64,000 bases of DNA, from assembly GCF_013300825.1 (NCBI RefSeq), contig NZ_JAAIMY010000021.1, positions 1-64,000 of the forward strand, in the 5' to 3' direction. The position numbers were made by a program, and so were the translations under genes. The notes under the pieces are model-generated. The model saw only the letters and a list, made by a program, of their open reading frames with translations. It made no database searches and had not been told where the DNA came from. Every line of letters starts with the position of its first letter. Within the stretch, counting starts at the first letter, position 1. Positions 8,760 through 17,526 of this stretch are shown here, in pieces. The stretch comes from Blautia wexlerae (lineage in GTDB: Bacteria > Bacillota > Clostridia > Lachnospirales > Lachnospiraceae).

Positions 8760-9863
8760 TCAGATATTCTTTCCGGGAATCTGCTGGGTAATACAGTGAA
8801 TATTCCCACCGCCGACAATAATGGCTCTGGCATCAATGGGATAAATCCTTCTCTCCGGAAAACACTTCTGCAGAATCTCCACTGCCCTTTTGTCATTTTC
8901 ATCCCCAAACTGAGGAAGGATAATCCCTCCATTGGAAATATAGAAATTCACATAACTGGCAGCCATCCGTTCTCCGGCTTCCCGTTCGTCTTCTCCCTCT
9001 TCAAACACAAAACCATCCACATCTTCCCGGGTAAGGCAAACCGGTTTCTGAGGAATCGGAAGCTTATGAATCTTAAATTTTCTGCCTTTTGCATCTGTTT
9101 CCTGTTCCAGCACCTTCAGATCAGCCAGAGACATGGCATACTGCGGATCTGTCTCATCCTCTGTCCATGCAAGCACAACCTCTCCAGGCCTTACAAAAGC
9201 GCACACGTTATCCACATGCTCATTGGTTTCATCCTGATAGATTCCACATGGAAGCCAGATAATCTTGTGGACACCGAGCCAGTACTTCAACTGTTCCTCT
9301 ATCTGTTCCCTGCTCATCTGAGGATTGCGTCCCTGACTCAGAAGACAGGCCTCTGTAACAAGCAGAGTCCCCTCTCCGTCAGAATGGATGGAACCGCCCT
9401 CCAGCACAAAAGGTCTGGCATCCAGACATGGACAACCGAGAGTCCTGCAGATAAAGGCAGCCACCCTGTCGTCCTTCTCCCAGTTCCGGTAAAGTCCATC
9501 AAAGTCTCCTCCCCAGGCATTAAACTGCCAGTCAACTCCACAGACCGCCCCTTTCTCATCCAGAACCATGGTTGCTCCCACATCTCTGGCCCAGGCGTCA
9601 TCTGTCTCGCATTCCAGCAAAGTCACACCGGAAACATTCCCAAGCTGATTCTTTGCATTCTCCATCTGAGCTTTGGAAACCAGCATATACACCTTTTCGC
9701 TCTCTCCAATAGCCTCTGCAACTTTCACAAATGCTTTCTGTGCTTCCCTTGCCCCATAATTCCAGGAACCGGGACGTTCCGGCCAGATCATCACACATCC
9801 CTCATGAGGCTCAAATTCTCCGGGCATACGATATTTTTTTCTGTTCTTCTCTGTAACTTCCAT
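8760..9863 (-). CDS. aguA: Agmatine deiminase
   Basis: A 367-residue enzyme that converts agmatine to N-carbamoylputrescine and ammonia. Family signatures are present: [19 protein letters not shown] near the N terminus, [22 protein letters not shown], and the catalytic Cys in [14 protein letters not shown] near the C terminus. An upstream in-frame start is open, but AAAGGAGA stands before the ATG at 9863, and that ATG gives the standard N terminus. It lies between nspC and aguB in the operon. Together with aguB it replaces agmatinase. Confidence 0.96.
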   Translation of the reverse strand: MEVTEKNRKKYRMPGEFEPHEGCVMIWPERPGSWNYGAREAQKAFVKVAEAIGESEKVYMLVSKAQMENAKNQLGNVSGVTLLECETDDAWARDVGATMVLDEKGAVCGVDWQFNAWGGDFDGLYRNWEKDDRVAAFICRTLGCPCLDARPFVLEGGSIHSDGEGTLLVTEACLLSQGRNPQMSREQIEEQLKYWLGVHKIIWLPCGIYQDETNEHVDNVCAFVRPGEVVLAWTEDETDPQYAMSLADLKVLEQETDAKGRKFKIHKLPIPQKPVCLTREDVDGFVFEEGEDEREAGERMAASYVNFYISNGGIILPQFGDENDKRAVEILQKCFPERRIYPIDARAIIVGGGNIHCITQQIPGKNI

Positions 9864-9897
9864 GTCTGTCTCCTTTTCTTTGATAGCCCGGCAGATA

Positions 9898-11019
9898 TCA
9901 GGAAAGCCGGCTCTTAAAGTCTTCGTATCCGAAATGTCTGATAACCTCACACTCTCCGTCCTCATGCATAACCGCAATATCCGGCAGCGGCATACCGTTA
10001 AATGTATTATTCTTCACCATAGAATAAATCGCCATATCCATAAAATACAGCTTGTCCCCGATCCGGATTTCTCTGTCAAAGGAATAATCTCCGATTACAT
10101 CTCCTGCCAGGCAGGTGCAGGAAGATAAGCGGTAGGTATATGCCTTCTCCCCTGCTTCCCCGCTGTCCTTAAGAGGCGGACGATAGGGCATCTCCAGCAC
10201 ATCCGGCATATGGCAGGCTGCAGAAGCATCCAGAACCAGCGTTCCGATTCCATTCTCCACAATGTCCATAACCTCTGTCACCAGATATCCGGCATTCAGG
10301 GCAATAGCCTCCCCGGGCTCCAGATAAATATCCAGATCATAGGTTTCCTTCATATGCCGAATACATTTTTCCAGTCGCTTTACATCATAATCCTCTCTGG
10401 TAATATGATGTCCGCCGCCCATATTCAACCAGGAAACCTCAGACAGAAATTCTCCAAACTTCTCCTCTACCGCCTGCAATGTTTTCTCCAGGTCATCTGC
10501 ATTCTGTTCGCAGAGCGTATGGAAATGCAGTCCGTCGATCCATTTCAGACATTCCCCGTCAAAGTTCTCTCTGGTAACCCCCAGCCTGGAACCCGGCGCA
10601 CAGGGATCATAGATTGCATGCTCCCCCTGAGTGGAGCATTCCGGATTAATACGGAGTCCCAGACTGGCTCTGGTACACACATCTTTAAATTTCTTCAGCT
10701 GTGCTGTGGAATTAAAAATAATATGGTCACAGATCCGATCCAGTTCCTCTATATCTTCTGTACGGTAAGCAGGGGAAAAAACATGATTCTCTTTCCCCAT
10801 CTCTTCATGTCCAAGCCTTGCCTCAAACAGACCGCTGGCAGTGGTACCTGCCAGATATTTTCCGATCATGGGATACAGGGCAAAGCCGGAAAACGCTTTC
10901 TGCGCCAGAAGGATCTTACACCCGGTATCCTCCTGGACTTTTTTCAAAATCTCCAGATTCTCCCGCATCTTCTTCTCATCGATCACATAGCAGGGAGTTT
11001 GCAGTTGATCAATCTTCAT
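9898..11019 (-). CDS. nspC: Carboxynorspermidine/carboxyspermidine decarboxylase
   Basis: A 373-residue PLP enzyme of the alanine-racemase fold III group. It decarboxylates carboxyspermidine (or carboxynorspermidine) to the free triamine. The PLP lysine is in [32 protein letters not shown] binds the phosphate, and [14 protein letters not shown] carries the C-terminal catalytic Cys region. It overlaps the end of the upstream dehydrogenase gene by 11 bases, which supports coupled expression of the two steps. In gut Firmicutes the product is usually spermidine. Confidence 0.93.
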   Translation of the reverse strand: MKIDQLQTPCYVIDEKKMRENLEILKKVQEDTGCKILLAQKAFSGFALYPMIGKYLAGTTASGLFEARLGHEEMGKENHVFSPAYRTEDIEELDRICDHIIFNSTAQLKKFKDVCTRASLGLRINPECSTQGEHAIYDPCAPGSRLGVTRENFDGECLKWIDGLHFHTLCEQNADDLEKTLQAVEEKFGEFLSEVSWLNMGGGHHITREDYDVKRLEKCIRHMKETYDLDIYLEPGEAIALNAGYLVTEVMDIVENGIGTLVLDASAACHMPDVLEMPYRPPLKDSGEAGEKAYTYRLSSCTCLAGDVIGDYSFDREIRIGDKLYFMDMAIYSMVKNNTFNGMPLPDIAVMHEDGECEVIRHFGYEDFKSRLS

Positions 11020-12289
11020 TTGCTTTCCAGACCTTTACCAGTTCAGGATCTTCGCAGACTTTCCATGGAAGTCCCCATTTGTTCAGTGCTTCCATATATG
11101 GATCCGGATCAAATTCTTCCACATTAAATACACCCGGCTTCTTCCACTGTCCGGTCACTACCATCATGGAACCGATCATAGCCGGAACACCTGTTGTATA
11201 GGAGATTGCCTGGGATTCCACCTCTTTATAGCATTCCTGATGATCACATACATTATAAATATAAATACTTTTCTCTTTTCCGTCCTTAACACCTGTGAAA
11301 ATACAGCCGATATTTGTTTTACCCACTGTTCTCGGACCCAGAGATGCAGGATCCGGCAGAAGAGCTTTCAAAAACTGGATCGGCACGATCTCCTGTCCAT
11401 TAAATTCCACAGGTGCGGTGGAAAGCATTCCTACATTTTCCAGACATTTCATATGTGTCAGATAGCTCTGTCCGAATGTCATAAAGAAACGGATCCTCTG
11501 TACTCCCGGAATATTTTTTGCCAGTGATTCAATCTCTTCATGATGAAGAAGATACATATCCTTCTTTCCTACCTCAGGAAAATCGTAGACAGATTTAAAT
11601 TCCATAGGCTCTGTTTCTACCCAATGTCCGTCTTCCCAGTAGGAACCATTTGCGGAAACCTCTCGAAGATTGATCTCCGGGTTAAAGTTTGTGGCAAAAG
11701 GATATCCATGATCACCGCCGTTACAGTCCAGAATATCAATGGTATGGATTTCATCAAAATAATGCTTCAGGGCATAAGCACTGAATACACTGGTAACGCC
11801 CGGATCAAAACCGGTTCCCAGAAGAGCAGTCAGTCCTGCTTTCTTAAATTTCTCATCATAAGCCCACTGCCAGGAATAATCGAAATATGCAGTAAAGCCT
11901 TTTTCTTTACATCTCTTTTCATAGATTGCACGCCATGTGGGATCTTCTGTATCCTCTGCTTCATAATTGGCAGTATCAATATAATCCGCACCGGCTTCCA
12001 GACATGCATCCATGATGGTAAGATCCTGATATGGAAGTGCCACATTCAGGACAGCATCCGGCTTATAGGCTCTGATCAATTCTGCGACCTCTGCTACATT
12101 ATCCGCATCTACCTTTGCTGTCTCAATTTTTGTCTTCGTTGTACTTTCAATCTTCTCTTTGAGTGCATCGCATTTTTCCTTTGTCCTGCTTGCGATCATA
12201 ATCTCTGTAAAAACATCGCTGTTCTGACAGCATTTGCGAATTGCCACTGAAGCTACCCCGCCACATCCGATTACCAATAATCTGCTCAT
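11009..12289 (-). CDS. Carboxyspermidine dehydrogenase (saccharopine-dehydrogenase-like)
   Basis: A 426-residue NADPH enzyme. It joins aspartate semialdehyde to putrescine to form carboxyspermidine, a route that needs no decarboxylated SAM. The Rossmann fold starts at LLVIGCGGVASVAI; GFDPGVTSVFSAYA and DCNGGDHGYPFATNFNPEINL are typical of this branch of the saccharopine dehydrogenase family. The start chosen at 12289 has GAGGAGGAAA before it. The gene overlaps speE by 4 bases and nspC by 11. Some annotators would call it lysine-pathway saccharopine dehydrogenase; the neighbours argue strongly for the polyamine role. Confidence 0.92.
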   Translation of the reverse strand: MSRLLVIGCGGVASVAIRKCCQNSDVFTEIMIASRTKEKCDALKEKIESTTKTKIETAKVDADNVAEVAELIRAYKPDAVLNVALPYQDLTIMDACLEAGADYIDTANYEAEDTEDPTWRAIYEKRCKEKGFTAYFDYSWQWAYDEKFKKAGLTALLGTGFDPGVTSVFSAYALKHYFDEIHTIDILDCNGGDHGYPFATNFNPEINLREVSANGSYWEDGHWVETEPMEFKSVYDFPEVGKKDMYLLHHEEIESLAKNIPGVQRIRFFMTFGQSYLTHMKCLENVGMLSTAPVEFNGQEIVPIQFLKALLPDPASLGPRTVGKTNIGCIFTGVKDGKEKSIYIYNVCDHQECYKEVESQAISYTTGVPAMIGSMMVVTGQWKKPGVFNVEEFDPDPYMEALNKWGLPWKVCEDPELVKVWKANED

Positions 12290-13146
12290 AAACTGTTTTC
12301 CTCCTCTTCCAGTAAATCTTCTACATATTTTGGAAGCATAAATGCTCCTCTGTGAAGGTTTGTTGTATAATACCATGTTTCTATATTAAGATCATCAAAC
12401 CTCTCCGGCCTGAAATCTTCCAGTGGATGATATTTCTTTGATGCAAATCCAAAAAGCCAGTATCCCGAGGGACAGGTAGGGATATGTGCCTGATAAACCC
12501 TGCTCACCGGAAATGACCGGAAAACCTTTCTGTGCATCTTTCTGCATTCCACCTCATCCTCATCATAAAAAGGACTTCCATGCTGATAAACCATGATTCC
12601 GTCATCTCTGAGAGCCGTATAACAGCTTCCGTAGAATTCCTTTGTAAAAAGTCCCTCTGTATGTCCCAGCGGATCTGTGGAATCATTGATGATCAGGTCA
12701 TATCTGGCCTTTTTATTCCGCAGGAACCGAAGGCCGTCTTCATAATAAATGTTGACTCTCTCATCCTTCAGTCCCTGGGCAATATCCGGAAACATCTCCG
12801 CACATACATCCACAAACATTTTATCGGATTCCACCACATCAATGCTCTCAATCTGTGGATAATGGATCAGTTCTCTGGCAACTCCACCGTCACCGCCGCC
12901 GATGATCAGAACATTTTTTACATTGGGATGTACTGTCATTGGCACATGCGTAACCATCTCATCATAAATAAATTCATCTTTATCAGAGAATACGATCTCA
13001 CCGTCCAGAGCCACAAATCTCCCAAATTCTTCAGACTCAAACACATCGATTCTCTGAAATTCACTTTCCCCTGAAAATAACTGTCGGTTAATCCGGACAG
13101 AAAGCTTTACATTTCCTGTATGGAACTCGGAATACCATAATTCCAT
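12286..13146 (-). CDS. speE: Spermidine synthase family aminopropyltransferase
   Basis: A 286-residue enzyme that normally transfers the aminopropyl group of decarboxylated SAM to putrescine or agmatine. The cofactor loop VLIIGGGDGGVARELIHYP and the catalytic-site motif NDSTDPLGHTEGLFTKEFY are intact, as is DEFIYDEMVTHVP (many SpeE have YHEM or YQEM at this point). The start at 13146 follows the speA stop by only 2 bases. No speD (SAM decarboxylase) gene is in the window, so its aminopropyl donor has to come from elsewhere. That is odd beside a complete carboxyspermidine pathway. Confidence 0.92.
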   Translation of the reverse strand: MELWYSEFHTGNVKLSVRINRQLFSGESEFQRIDVFESEEFGRFVALDGEIVFSDKDEFIYDEMVTHVPMTVHPNVKNVLIIGGGDGGVARELIHYPQIESIDVVESDKMFVDVCAEMFPDIAQGLKDERVNIYYEDGLRFLRNKKARYDLIINDSTDPLGHTEGLFTKEFYGSCYTALRDDGIMVYQHGSPFYDEDEVECRKMHRKVFRSFPVSRVYQAHIPTCPSGYWLFGFASKKYHPLEDFRPERFDDLNIETWYYTTNLHRGAFMLPKYVEDLLEEEENSL

Positions 13147-13148
13147 GA

Positions 13149-14606
13149 TCAGATACCCCCTTTCAGGACCTGAAGATGTTCTACCTTCGGATCCTCCATT
13201 CCCTGCATGGAACAGCCTTTGTCTCTTGCATAAAGAATGTATTCTACAATTTCCTGTGTCACCATTTCTCCAGGAGCAAGAATCGGGATTCCCGGAGGAT
13301 AACACATAACAAATTCACCGCTGATCCTGCCTGCCGCCTGTTCCATGGGCAGAGATTCTTTCTCCGCATAAAATGCCTGCTGTGGAGACGCCACCACTGC
13401 AGGTGCGATATATTCCCCGGAAAGCATACCTGTGCTGTCCTTCTTATACAGACGTTCAATATCAGCCAGTGCCCCTACCAGTCTCTCAATATCCTGAAGC
13501 CTGTCTCCGATGGAAATGTAAGCCAGAATATTACAGATATCTCCAAACTCGATCTGAATATCATATTCATCTCTGAGAAGATCATAAACTTCAATACCTG
13601 CCAGCCCATTTCCCAGTGTATAAATGGAGAGTTTTGTAACATCAAAATCAAAAACACTGGTTCCATTGATCAGATCCATGCCATATGCATAATAACCGCC
13701 GATCTCATTGATCTCCTCTCTGGCATACTGCGCCATCCCTGCAACCTTTTCAAAGGATTCCTCTCCCCTGAGTGCCAGATTTCTTCTGGAGATATCCAGA
13801 CTGGACAACAGAAGATAAGAAGCACTTGTAGTCTGAGTCAGATTGATGATCTGGCGCACTTTCTCTGCATTCATACTTTTATTCAAAAGCAGCAGCGAAC
13901 TCTGTGTCAGACTTCCGCCGGATTTGTGCATGGAAACTGCCGCCATGTCAGCACCTGCCGCCATTCCGGATACAGGAAGGTTTCTGCCGAAATAAAGATG
14001 GGTTCCATGAGCCTCGTCTGCCAGCACCTTCATTCCTCTTGCATGAGCCTTCTTTACGATAGTCCGCAGATCCGAACAGATTCCATAATAGGTAGGGTTA
14101 TTTACAAGAACCGCCACCGCATCCGGATTCTCATCCATAGCCTTCTCCACCTGGCTGACTTCCATGCCAAGGGAAATGCCTAACTGCGCATTCACCTCCG
14201 GGTTTACATAAACCGGAATTGCACCGCACAGTACCAGGGCATTGATGGCACTTTTATGTACATTTCGCGGCAGAATGATCTTATCCCCTGCCTTGCAGAC
14301 AGACAGGATCATGCTCTGCACTGCAGATGTGGTTCCTCCTACCATAAGAAATGCGTGCGCTGCGCCAAAAGCATCTGCTGCAAGCTCCTCCGCTTCTCTG
14401 ATCACCGAAACCGGGTGGCAGAGATTGTCCAGTGGCTTCATAGAATTAACATCCAACCCCACACATTTCTCTCCCAGCAACTGTGCAAGCTCCGGATTTC
14501 CTCTTCCTCTTTTATGTCCCGGCACATCAAAGGGAACGACTCTCTTCTTTCGGAAACGTTCCAGTGCTTCATATATGGGCGCATGCTGTTGTCTTTCATA
14601 ATCCAT
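13149..14606 (-). CDS. speA: Arginine decarboxylase, aspartate-aminotransferase-fold type
   Basis: A 485-residue PLP decarboxylase of the short, wingless Orn/Lys/Arg decarboxylase group (about 490 residues, as in Bacillus SpeA). The PLP lysine is in AVSMHKSGGSLTQSS, preceded by LADEAHGTHLYFG; VPGHKRGRG near the N terminus is typical. Substrate specificity cannot be read from the sequence. Arginine is inferred because agmatine-using genes aguA and aguB are in the same operon. The start at 14606 has AGAGGAAC before it. It is the first gene of the operon. Confidence 0.92.
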   Translation of the reverse strand: MDYERQQHAPIYEALERFRKKRVVPFDVPGHKRGRGNPELAQLLGEKCVGLDVNSMKPLDNLCHPVSVIREAEELAADAFGAAHAFLMVGGTTSAVQSMILSVCKAGDKIILPRNVHKSAINALVLCGAIPVYVNPEVNAQLGISLGMEVSQVEKAMDENPDAVAVLVNNPTYYGICSDLRTIVKKAHARGMKVLADEAHGTHLYFGRNLPVSGMAAGADMAAVSMHKSGGSLTQSSLLLLNKSMNAEKVRQIINLTQTTSASYLLLSSLDISRRNLALRGEESFEKVAGMAQYAREEINEIGGYYAYGMDLINGTSVFDFDVTKLSIYTLGNGLAGIEVYDLLRDEYDIQIEFGDICNILAYISIGDRLQDIERLVGALADIERLYKKDSTGMLSGEYIAPAVVASPQQAFYAEKESLPMEQAAGRISGEFVMCYPPGIPILAPGEMVTQEIVEYILYARDKGCSMQGMEDPKVEHLQVLKGGI

Positions 14607-14797
14607 TTGACATGTTCCTCTTTTCCTGTCGTCATGTACCGGCAAATACAGTTCTATCATTCAGCAATTGTATACTGCCTCAAAACCGGCACAATGATTC
14701 AATTATTTCTCTATATATTCAAGTCGAACGCATGTGAGACACATCCTCGCAAAGCGTTTATCTCCAACCATATCCTTTATATTTGCTATATCTGCAC

Positions 14798-14835
14798 AAA
14801 AAAAGAAGCAGATAAGTTCATTCACCATCTGCTTC
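14798..14835 (-). terminator. Intrinsic terminator upstream of speA
   Basis: Minus-strand stem GAAGCAGAT/ATCTGCTTC (14805-14835) followed by seven T (14804-14798). It ends whatever transcript enters from the right, before the polyamine operon. Confidence 0.8.
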
Positions 14836-15024
14836 TCTCATGATCTATAGAATTTCTCAGGCTCTGTCTCTTTATATACTGACCGGATTTCCCGTATAAA
14901 TCCGTCTGTATCCTGTGCCTGTTCCCGTATTCTGAAATATTCATGACTGCTGTCGTCTTCAATCGCTGGCAAATATATGCTATGCTCTTATTGACCGTTT
15001 CACAAGATGATGTGTGCTTACGCA
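14798..15024 (-). ncRNA. Candidate small RNA or terminated leader upstream of speA
   Basis: On the minus strand a TATAAT box (15031-15036) is followed by about 220 bases that contain a GGATTT/AAATCC hairpin (about 14882-14903). The stretch ends in a textbook terminator: GAAGCAGAT-N13-ATCTGCTTC followed by seven T. The end is about 190 bases before speA. It may be a free small RNA, or an attenuated leader of the polyamine operon. I recognise no riboswitch class in it, and the -35 is weak. Confidence 0.4.
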
Positions 15025-15437
15025 CTGATTATTATAAAATAATCAACTTATAAAATTTGAGCTCCTAACTCAATCAATAATGTGGTGTCTCCCACCCGGC
15101 AACTGCCCCGCCTGTCCGTATGGCTTAACATTCAGAAACTGTCTCTGAATGTGAGCAAATATTTGCATGAAAACGATAGTGTCTTTTCATACTAAAGATG
15201 AGAATAACATATCTTCTGAACTGTTGTCAATTCCATTTTCCATATTTTGTACAGTCTTTACCCGCTTTTTATATTTTCTTCATTTATCAGGGAAAACTGT
15301 GTTTATTTTTTAACAATTTCTTCCCTTGAGAAAACGTATTTTCTTTCATGACCAGGGATTACAATTCTCTTCTCTTATCAATTTGCACAACTTTTATCCA
15401 GTTTACTCACATTTTTTGACGTTTCAACAAAATTTTC

Positions 15438-15466
15438 TTGACATTTTTTTCTCAAAATGATATATT
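15438..15466 (+). promoter_or_regulatory. Sigma-A promoter of the fhs leader
   Basis: TTGACA (15438-15443), a 17-base spacer and TATATT (15461-15466). Transcription would start near 15473, just before the ZTP aptamer. The -35 is a perfect consensus. Confidence 0.8.
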
Positions 15467-15485
15467 GTATTCATCAATTGAAAGA

Positions 15486-15566
15486 ACCTTCGAGTACTGA
15501 CGGAAAGAGTGGAGTGCAAACCACGTGGAGTCGGAGGTTTGTGGGAGCCGACCGTCTGGGCAGTAT
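15486..15566 (+). promoter_or_regulatory. ZTP (pfl-type) riboswitch
   Basis: The leader contains TACTGACGG, then ACCACGTGGAG, and ends with the diagnostic CCGACCGTCTGGGCA (about 15548-15562). These match the conserved blocks of the ZTP/ZMP-sensing pfl riboswitch in order and spacing. The aptamer lies between a strong promoter and an intrinsic terminator upstream of formate-tetrahydrofolate ligase, a known target class. When one-carbon folate runs short, ZMP or ZTP accumulates and should favour read-through into fhs. Confidence 0.85.
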
Positions 15567-15595
15567 TTGAAATATTCAGATACTGGCCTTTTTTT
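15561..15595 (+). terminator. Riboswitch expression-platform terminator
   Basis: CAGTAT-T-TGAA and TTCA-G-ATACTG pair as a 10-base-pair stem with two small bulges, followed by CC and a run of T. Its left arm begins inside the final conserved block of the aptamer, so ligand binding and terminator formation compete. Confidence 0.8.
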
Positions 15596-15661
15596 ATAAC
15601 TTTCAGGGCAGAAATCAGGAATACCAGGCAGACCGGCCAATACTTCTTTCAATTAATAATT

Positions 15662-15688
15662 GTTGCTGATCGCGGAGTGAACAGCAAC
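15662..15688. repeat. GTTGCTG...CAGCAAC hairpin repeat
   Basis: GTTGCTG and CAGCAAC flank a GATCGCGGAGTGAA-like loop between the riboswitch terminator and fhs. It belongs to the same hairpin family as 55-85 and 7618-7648. Confidence 0.65.
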
Positions 15689-15732
15689 AGAAGTTTTTCA
15701 TGTTATGCGGAAACGAAAGGAGAAAAACAATT

Positions 15733-17418
15733 ATGGGATTCAAATCAGACATTGAAATTGCACAGGAATGCGAGATGCTTCCAATTACTCAGATCGCAGA
15801 GAAAGCAGGTATTGACGACAAATATCTGGAGCAGTACGGAAAATACAAAGCAAAAATCGACTACAATCTTCTGAAAGAAAGTGATAAGAAGGATGGAAAA
15901 TTAATCCTCGTTACAGCTATCAACCCAACTCCAGCAGGAGAAGGTAAAACTACTACTACTGTAGGTCTTGCAGATGGTATGCAGAGACTTGGCAAGAGTG
16001 TTATGGTAGCTCTTCGTGAGCCATCCTTAGGACCGGTATTCGGTGTAAAAGGTGGTGCAGCAGGCGGCGGATATGCACAGGTTGTTCCTATGGAAGATAT
16101 TAACCTTCACTTCACAGGTGACTTCCATGCCATTGGCGCAGCTAACAACTTACTGGCAGCTATGATCGATAACCATATCTTCCAGGGCAATGCATTAAAC
16201 ATCGACCCACGTAAGATCACATGGAGAAGATGTGTAGATATGAACGACCGTCAGCTTCGTAACGTAGTAGATGGTCTTGGTGGAAAGACAAACGGTATGC
16301 CTCGTGAAGACGGATACGACATCACAGTTGCATCTGAAATCATGGCAGTTCTCTGTCTTGCAAGCGACATCAAAGACCTGAAAGAAAGATTATCCAAGAT
16401 CATCATCGGATATACATACGGAAAAGTTTCCGAGCAGAAACCTGTAACAGCAGGTGACCTTCACGCAGAAGGCGCTATGACAGCCCTGTTAAAAGATGCT
16501 CTGAAACCAAACCTTGTACAGACTCTGGAACACGTTCCTGCAATCGTACATGGCGGACCATTCGCAAACATCGCTCATGGATGTAACTCTGTAACAGCTA
16601 CAAAGATGGCTATGAAGCTTGCTGATTATGCAATCACAGAAGCTGGTTTCGGTGCTGACCTTGGTGCTGAGAAATTCCTTGATATCAAATGCCGTATGGC
16701 TGGTTTAAAACCAAGCGCAGTTGTAATCGTAGCTACAGTACGTGCCCTGAAATACAACGGCGGTGTTGCTAAAGCTGACCTTAACAATGAAAACCTGGAA
16801 GCTCTTGAAAAAGGTATCCCGAACCTGTTAAAACACGTTTCCAACATCAAAAACGTATACAAACTTCCATGTGTTGTTGCTATCAACGCATTCCCTACAG
16901 ATACAAAAGCAGAGCTTGACTTTGTAGAAGCTAAATGTAAAGAACTGGGCGTTAACGTTGCTCTTTCTGAAGTGTGGGCAAAAGGCGGCGAAGGCGGAAT
17001 CAAACTTGCAGAAGAAGTTATCCGTCTTGTTGAAGAACCAAACGACTTCTCCTATGCATATGAACTGGAAGGTTCTATCGAAGACAAACTGAACCAGATC
17101 GTTCAGAAAGTATATGGCGGTAAGAAAGTAGTTCTGACAGCTAACGCTCAGAAACAGGCGAAACAGTTAGAAGCTCTTGGCTTCGGCAACTGCCCGATCT
17201 GTGTAGCTAAGACTCAGTACAGCTTAACAGATGATCAGACTAAACTGGGTGCTCCTACTGACTTCGAGGTTACAGTACGTAACCTGAAGATTTCCGCAGG
17301 TGCAGGATTCATCGTAGCTCTTACAGGCGAGATCATGACAATGCCAGGTCTTCCTAAAGTTCCGGCTGCTGAGAGAATCGACGTAGACGAGACAGGTAAG
17401 ATCACAGGTCTGTTCTAA
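15733..17418 (+). CDS. fhs: Formate-tetrahydrofolate ligase
   Basis: A 561-residue ATP-dependent enzyme that makes 10-formyl-tetrahydrofolate from formate. It feeds purine synthesis and, in acetogenic Lachnospiraceae, the methyl branch of the Wood-Ljungdahl pathway. The P-loop is [20 protein letters not shown], and [21 protein letters not shown] follows as in all FTHFS. The start is the ATG after AAAGGAGAAAAAC, 11 codons inside the longest open frame. Codon use is more biased than in the neighbours, as expected for a highly expressed gene. The gene is monocistronic, under the ZTP riboswitch, with a strong terminator. Confidence 0.98.
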   Translation: MGFKSDIEIAQECEMLPITQIAEKAGIDDKYLEQYGKYKAKIDYNLLKESDKKDGKLILVTAINPTPAGEGKTTTTVGLADGMQRLGKSVMVALREPSLGPVFGVKGGAAGGGYAQVVPMEDINLHFTGDFHAIGAANNLLAAMIDNHIFQGNALNIDPRKITWRRCVDMNDRQLRNVVDGLGGKTNGMPREDGYDITVASEIMAVLCLASDIKDLKERLSKIIIGYTYGKVSEQKPVTAGDLHAEGAMTALLKDALKPNLVQTLEHVPAIVHGGPFANIAHGCNSVTATKMAMKLADYAITEAGFGADLGAEKFLDIKCRMAGLKPSAVVIVATVRALKYNGGVAKADLNNENLEALEKGIPNLLKHVSNIKNVYKLPCVVAINAFPTDTKAELDFVEAKCKELGVNVALSEVWAKGGEGGIKLAEEVIRLVEEPNDFSYAYELEGSIEDKLNQIVQKVYGGKKVVLTANAQKQAKQLEALGFGNCPICVAKTQYSLTDDQTKLGAPTDFEVTVRNLKISAGAGFIVALTGEIMTMPGLPKVPAAERIDVDETGKITGLF

Positions 17419-17492
17419 TCCGGTTGAAATCAATCGAATAATTCAAAAATATAAAAATCATATTTATATATGATATGTGTCCAGACGATTTT

Positions 17493-17524
17493 ACAGGCGG
17501 GAAAATTTTCCCGCCTGTTTTTTT
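17493..17524 (+). terminator. Terminator of fhs
   Basis: ACAGGCGGGAAAA/TTTTCCCGCCTGT forms a near-perfect hairpin followed by a run of T. It lies between convergent fhs and aspA. Confidence 0.92.
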
Positions 17525-17526
17525 CT

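Larger units (their letters stand above)
14607..15437. other. Long intergenic region between speA and fhs
   Basis: About 830 bases without a credible protein gene. It holds a minus-strand terminator and possible small RNA (14798-15024), a perfect 8-base-pair hairpin (CATTCAGA/TCTGAATG, about 15129-15151), a hairpin ATGAAAA/TTTTCAT at about 15166-15190, and AT-rich sequence leading to the fhs promoter. A 67-codon open frame at 14822-15025 on the minus strand begins with GTG, has no ribosome site and ends inside the terminator, so I do not count it as a gene. Confidence 0.6.

Noticed and set aside
14822-15025. 67-codon minus-strand open frame upstream of speA
   Set aside because: GTG start without ribosome site, odd composition, and the stop lies in a terminator hairpin. 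A small RNA or leader explains the stretch better.
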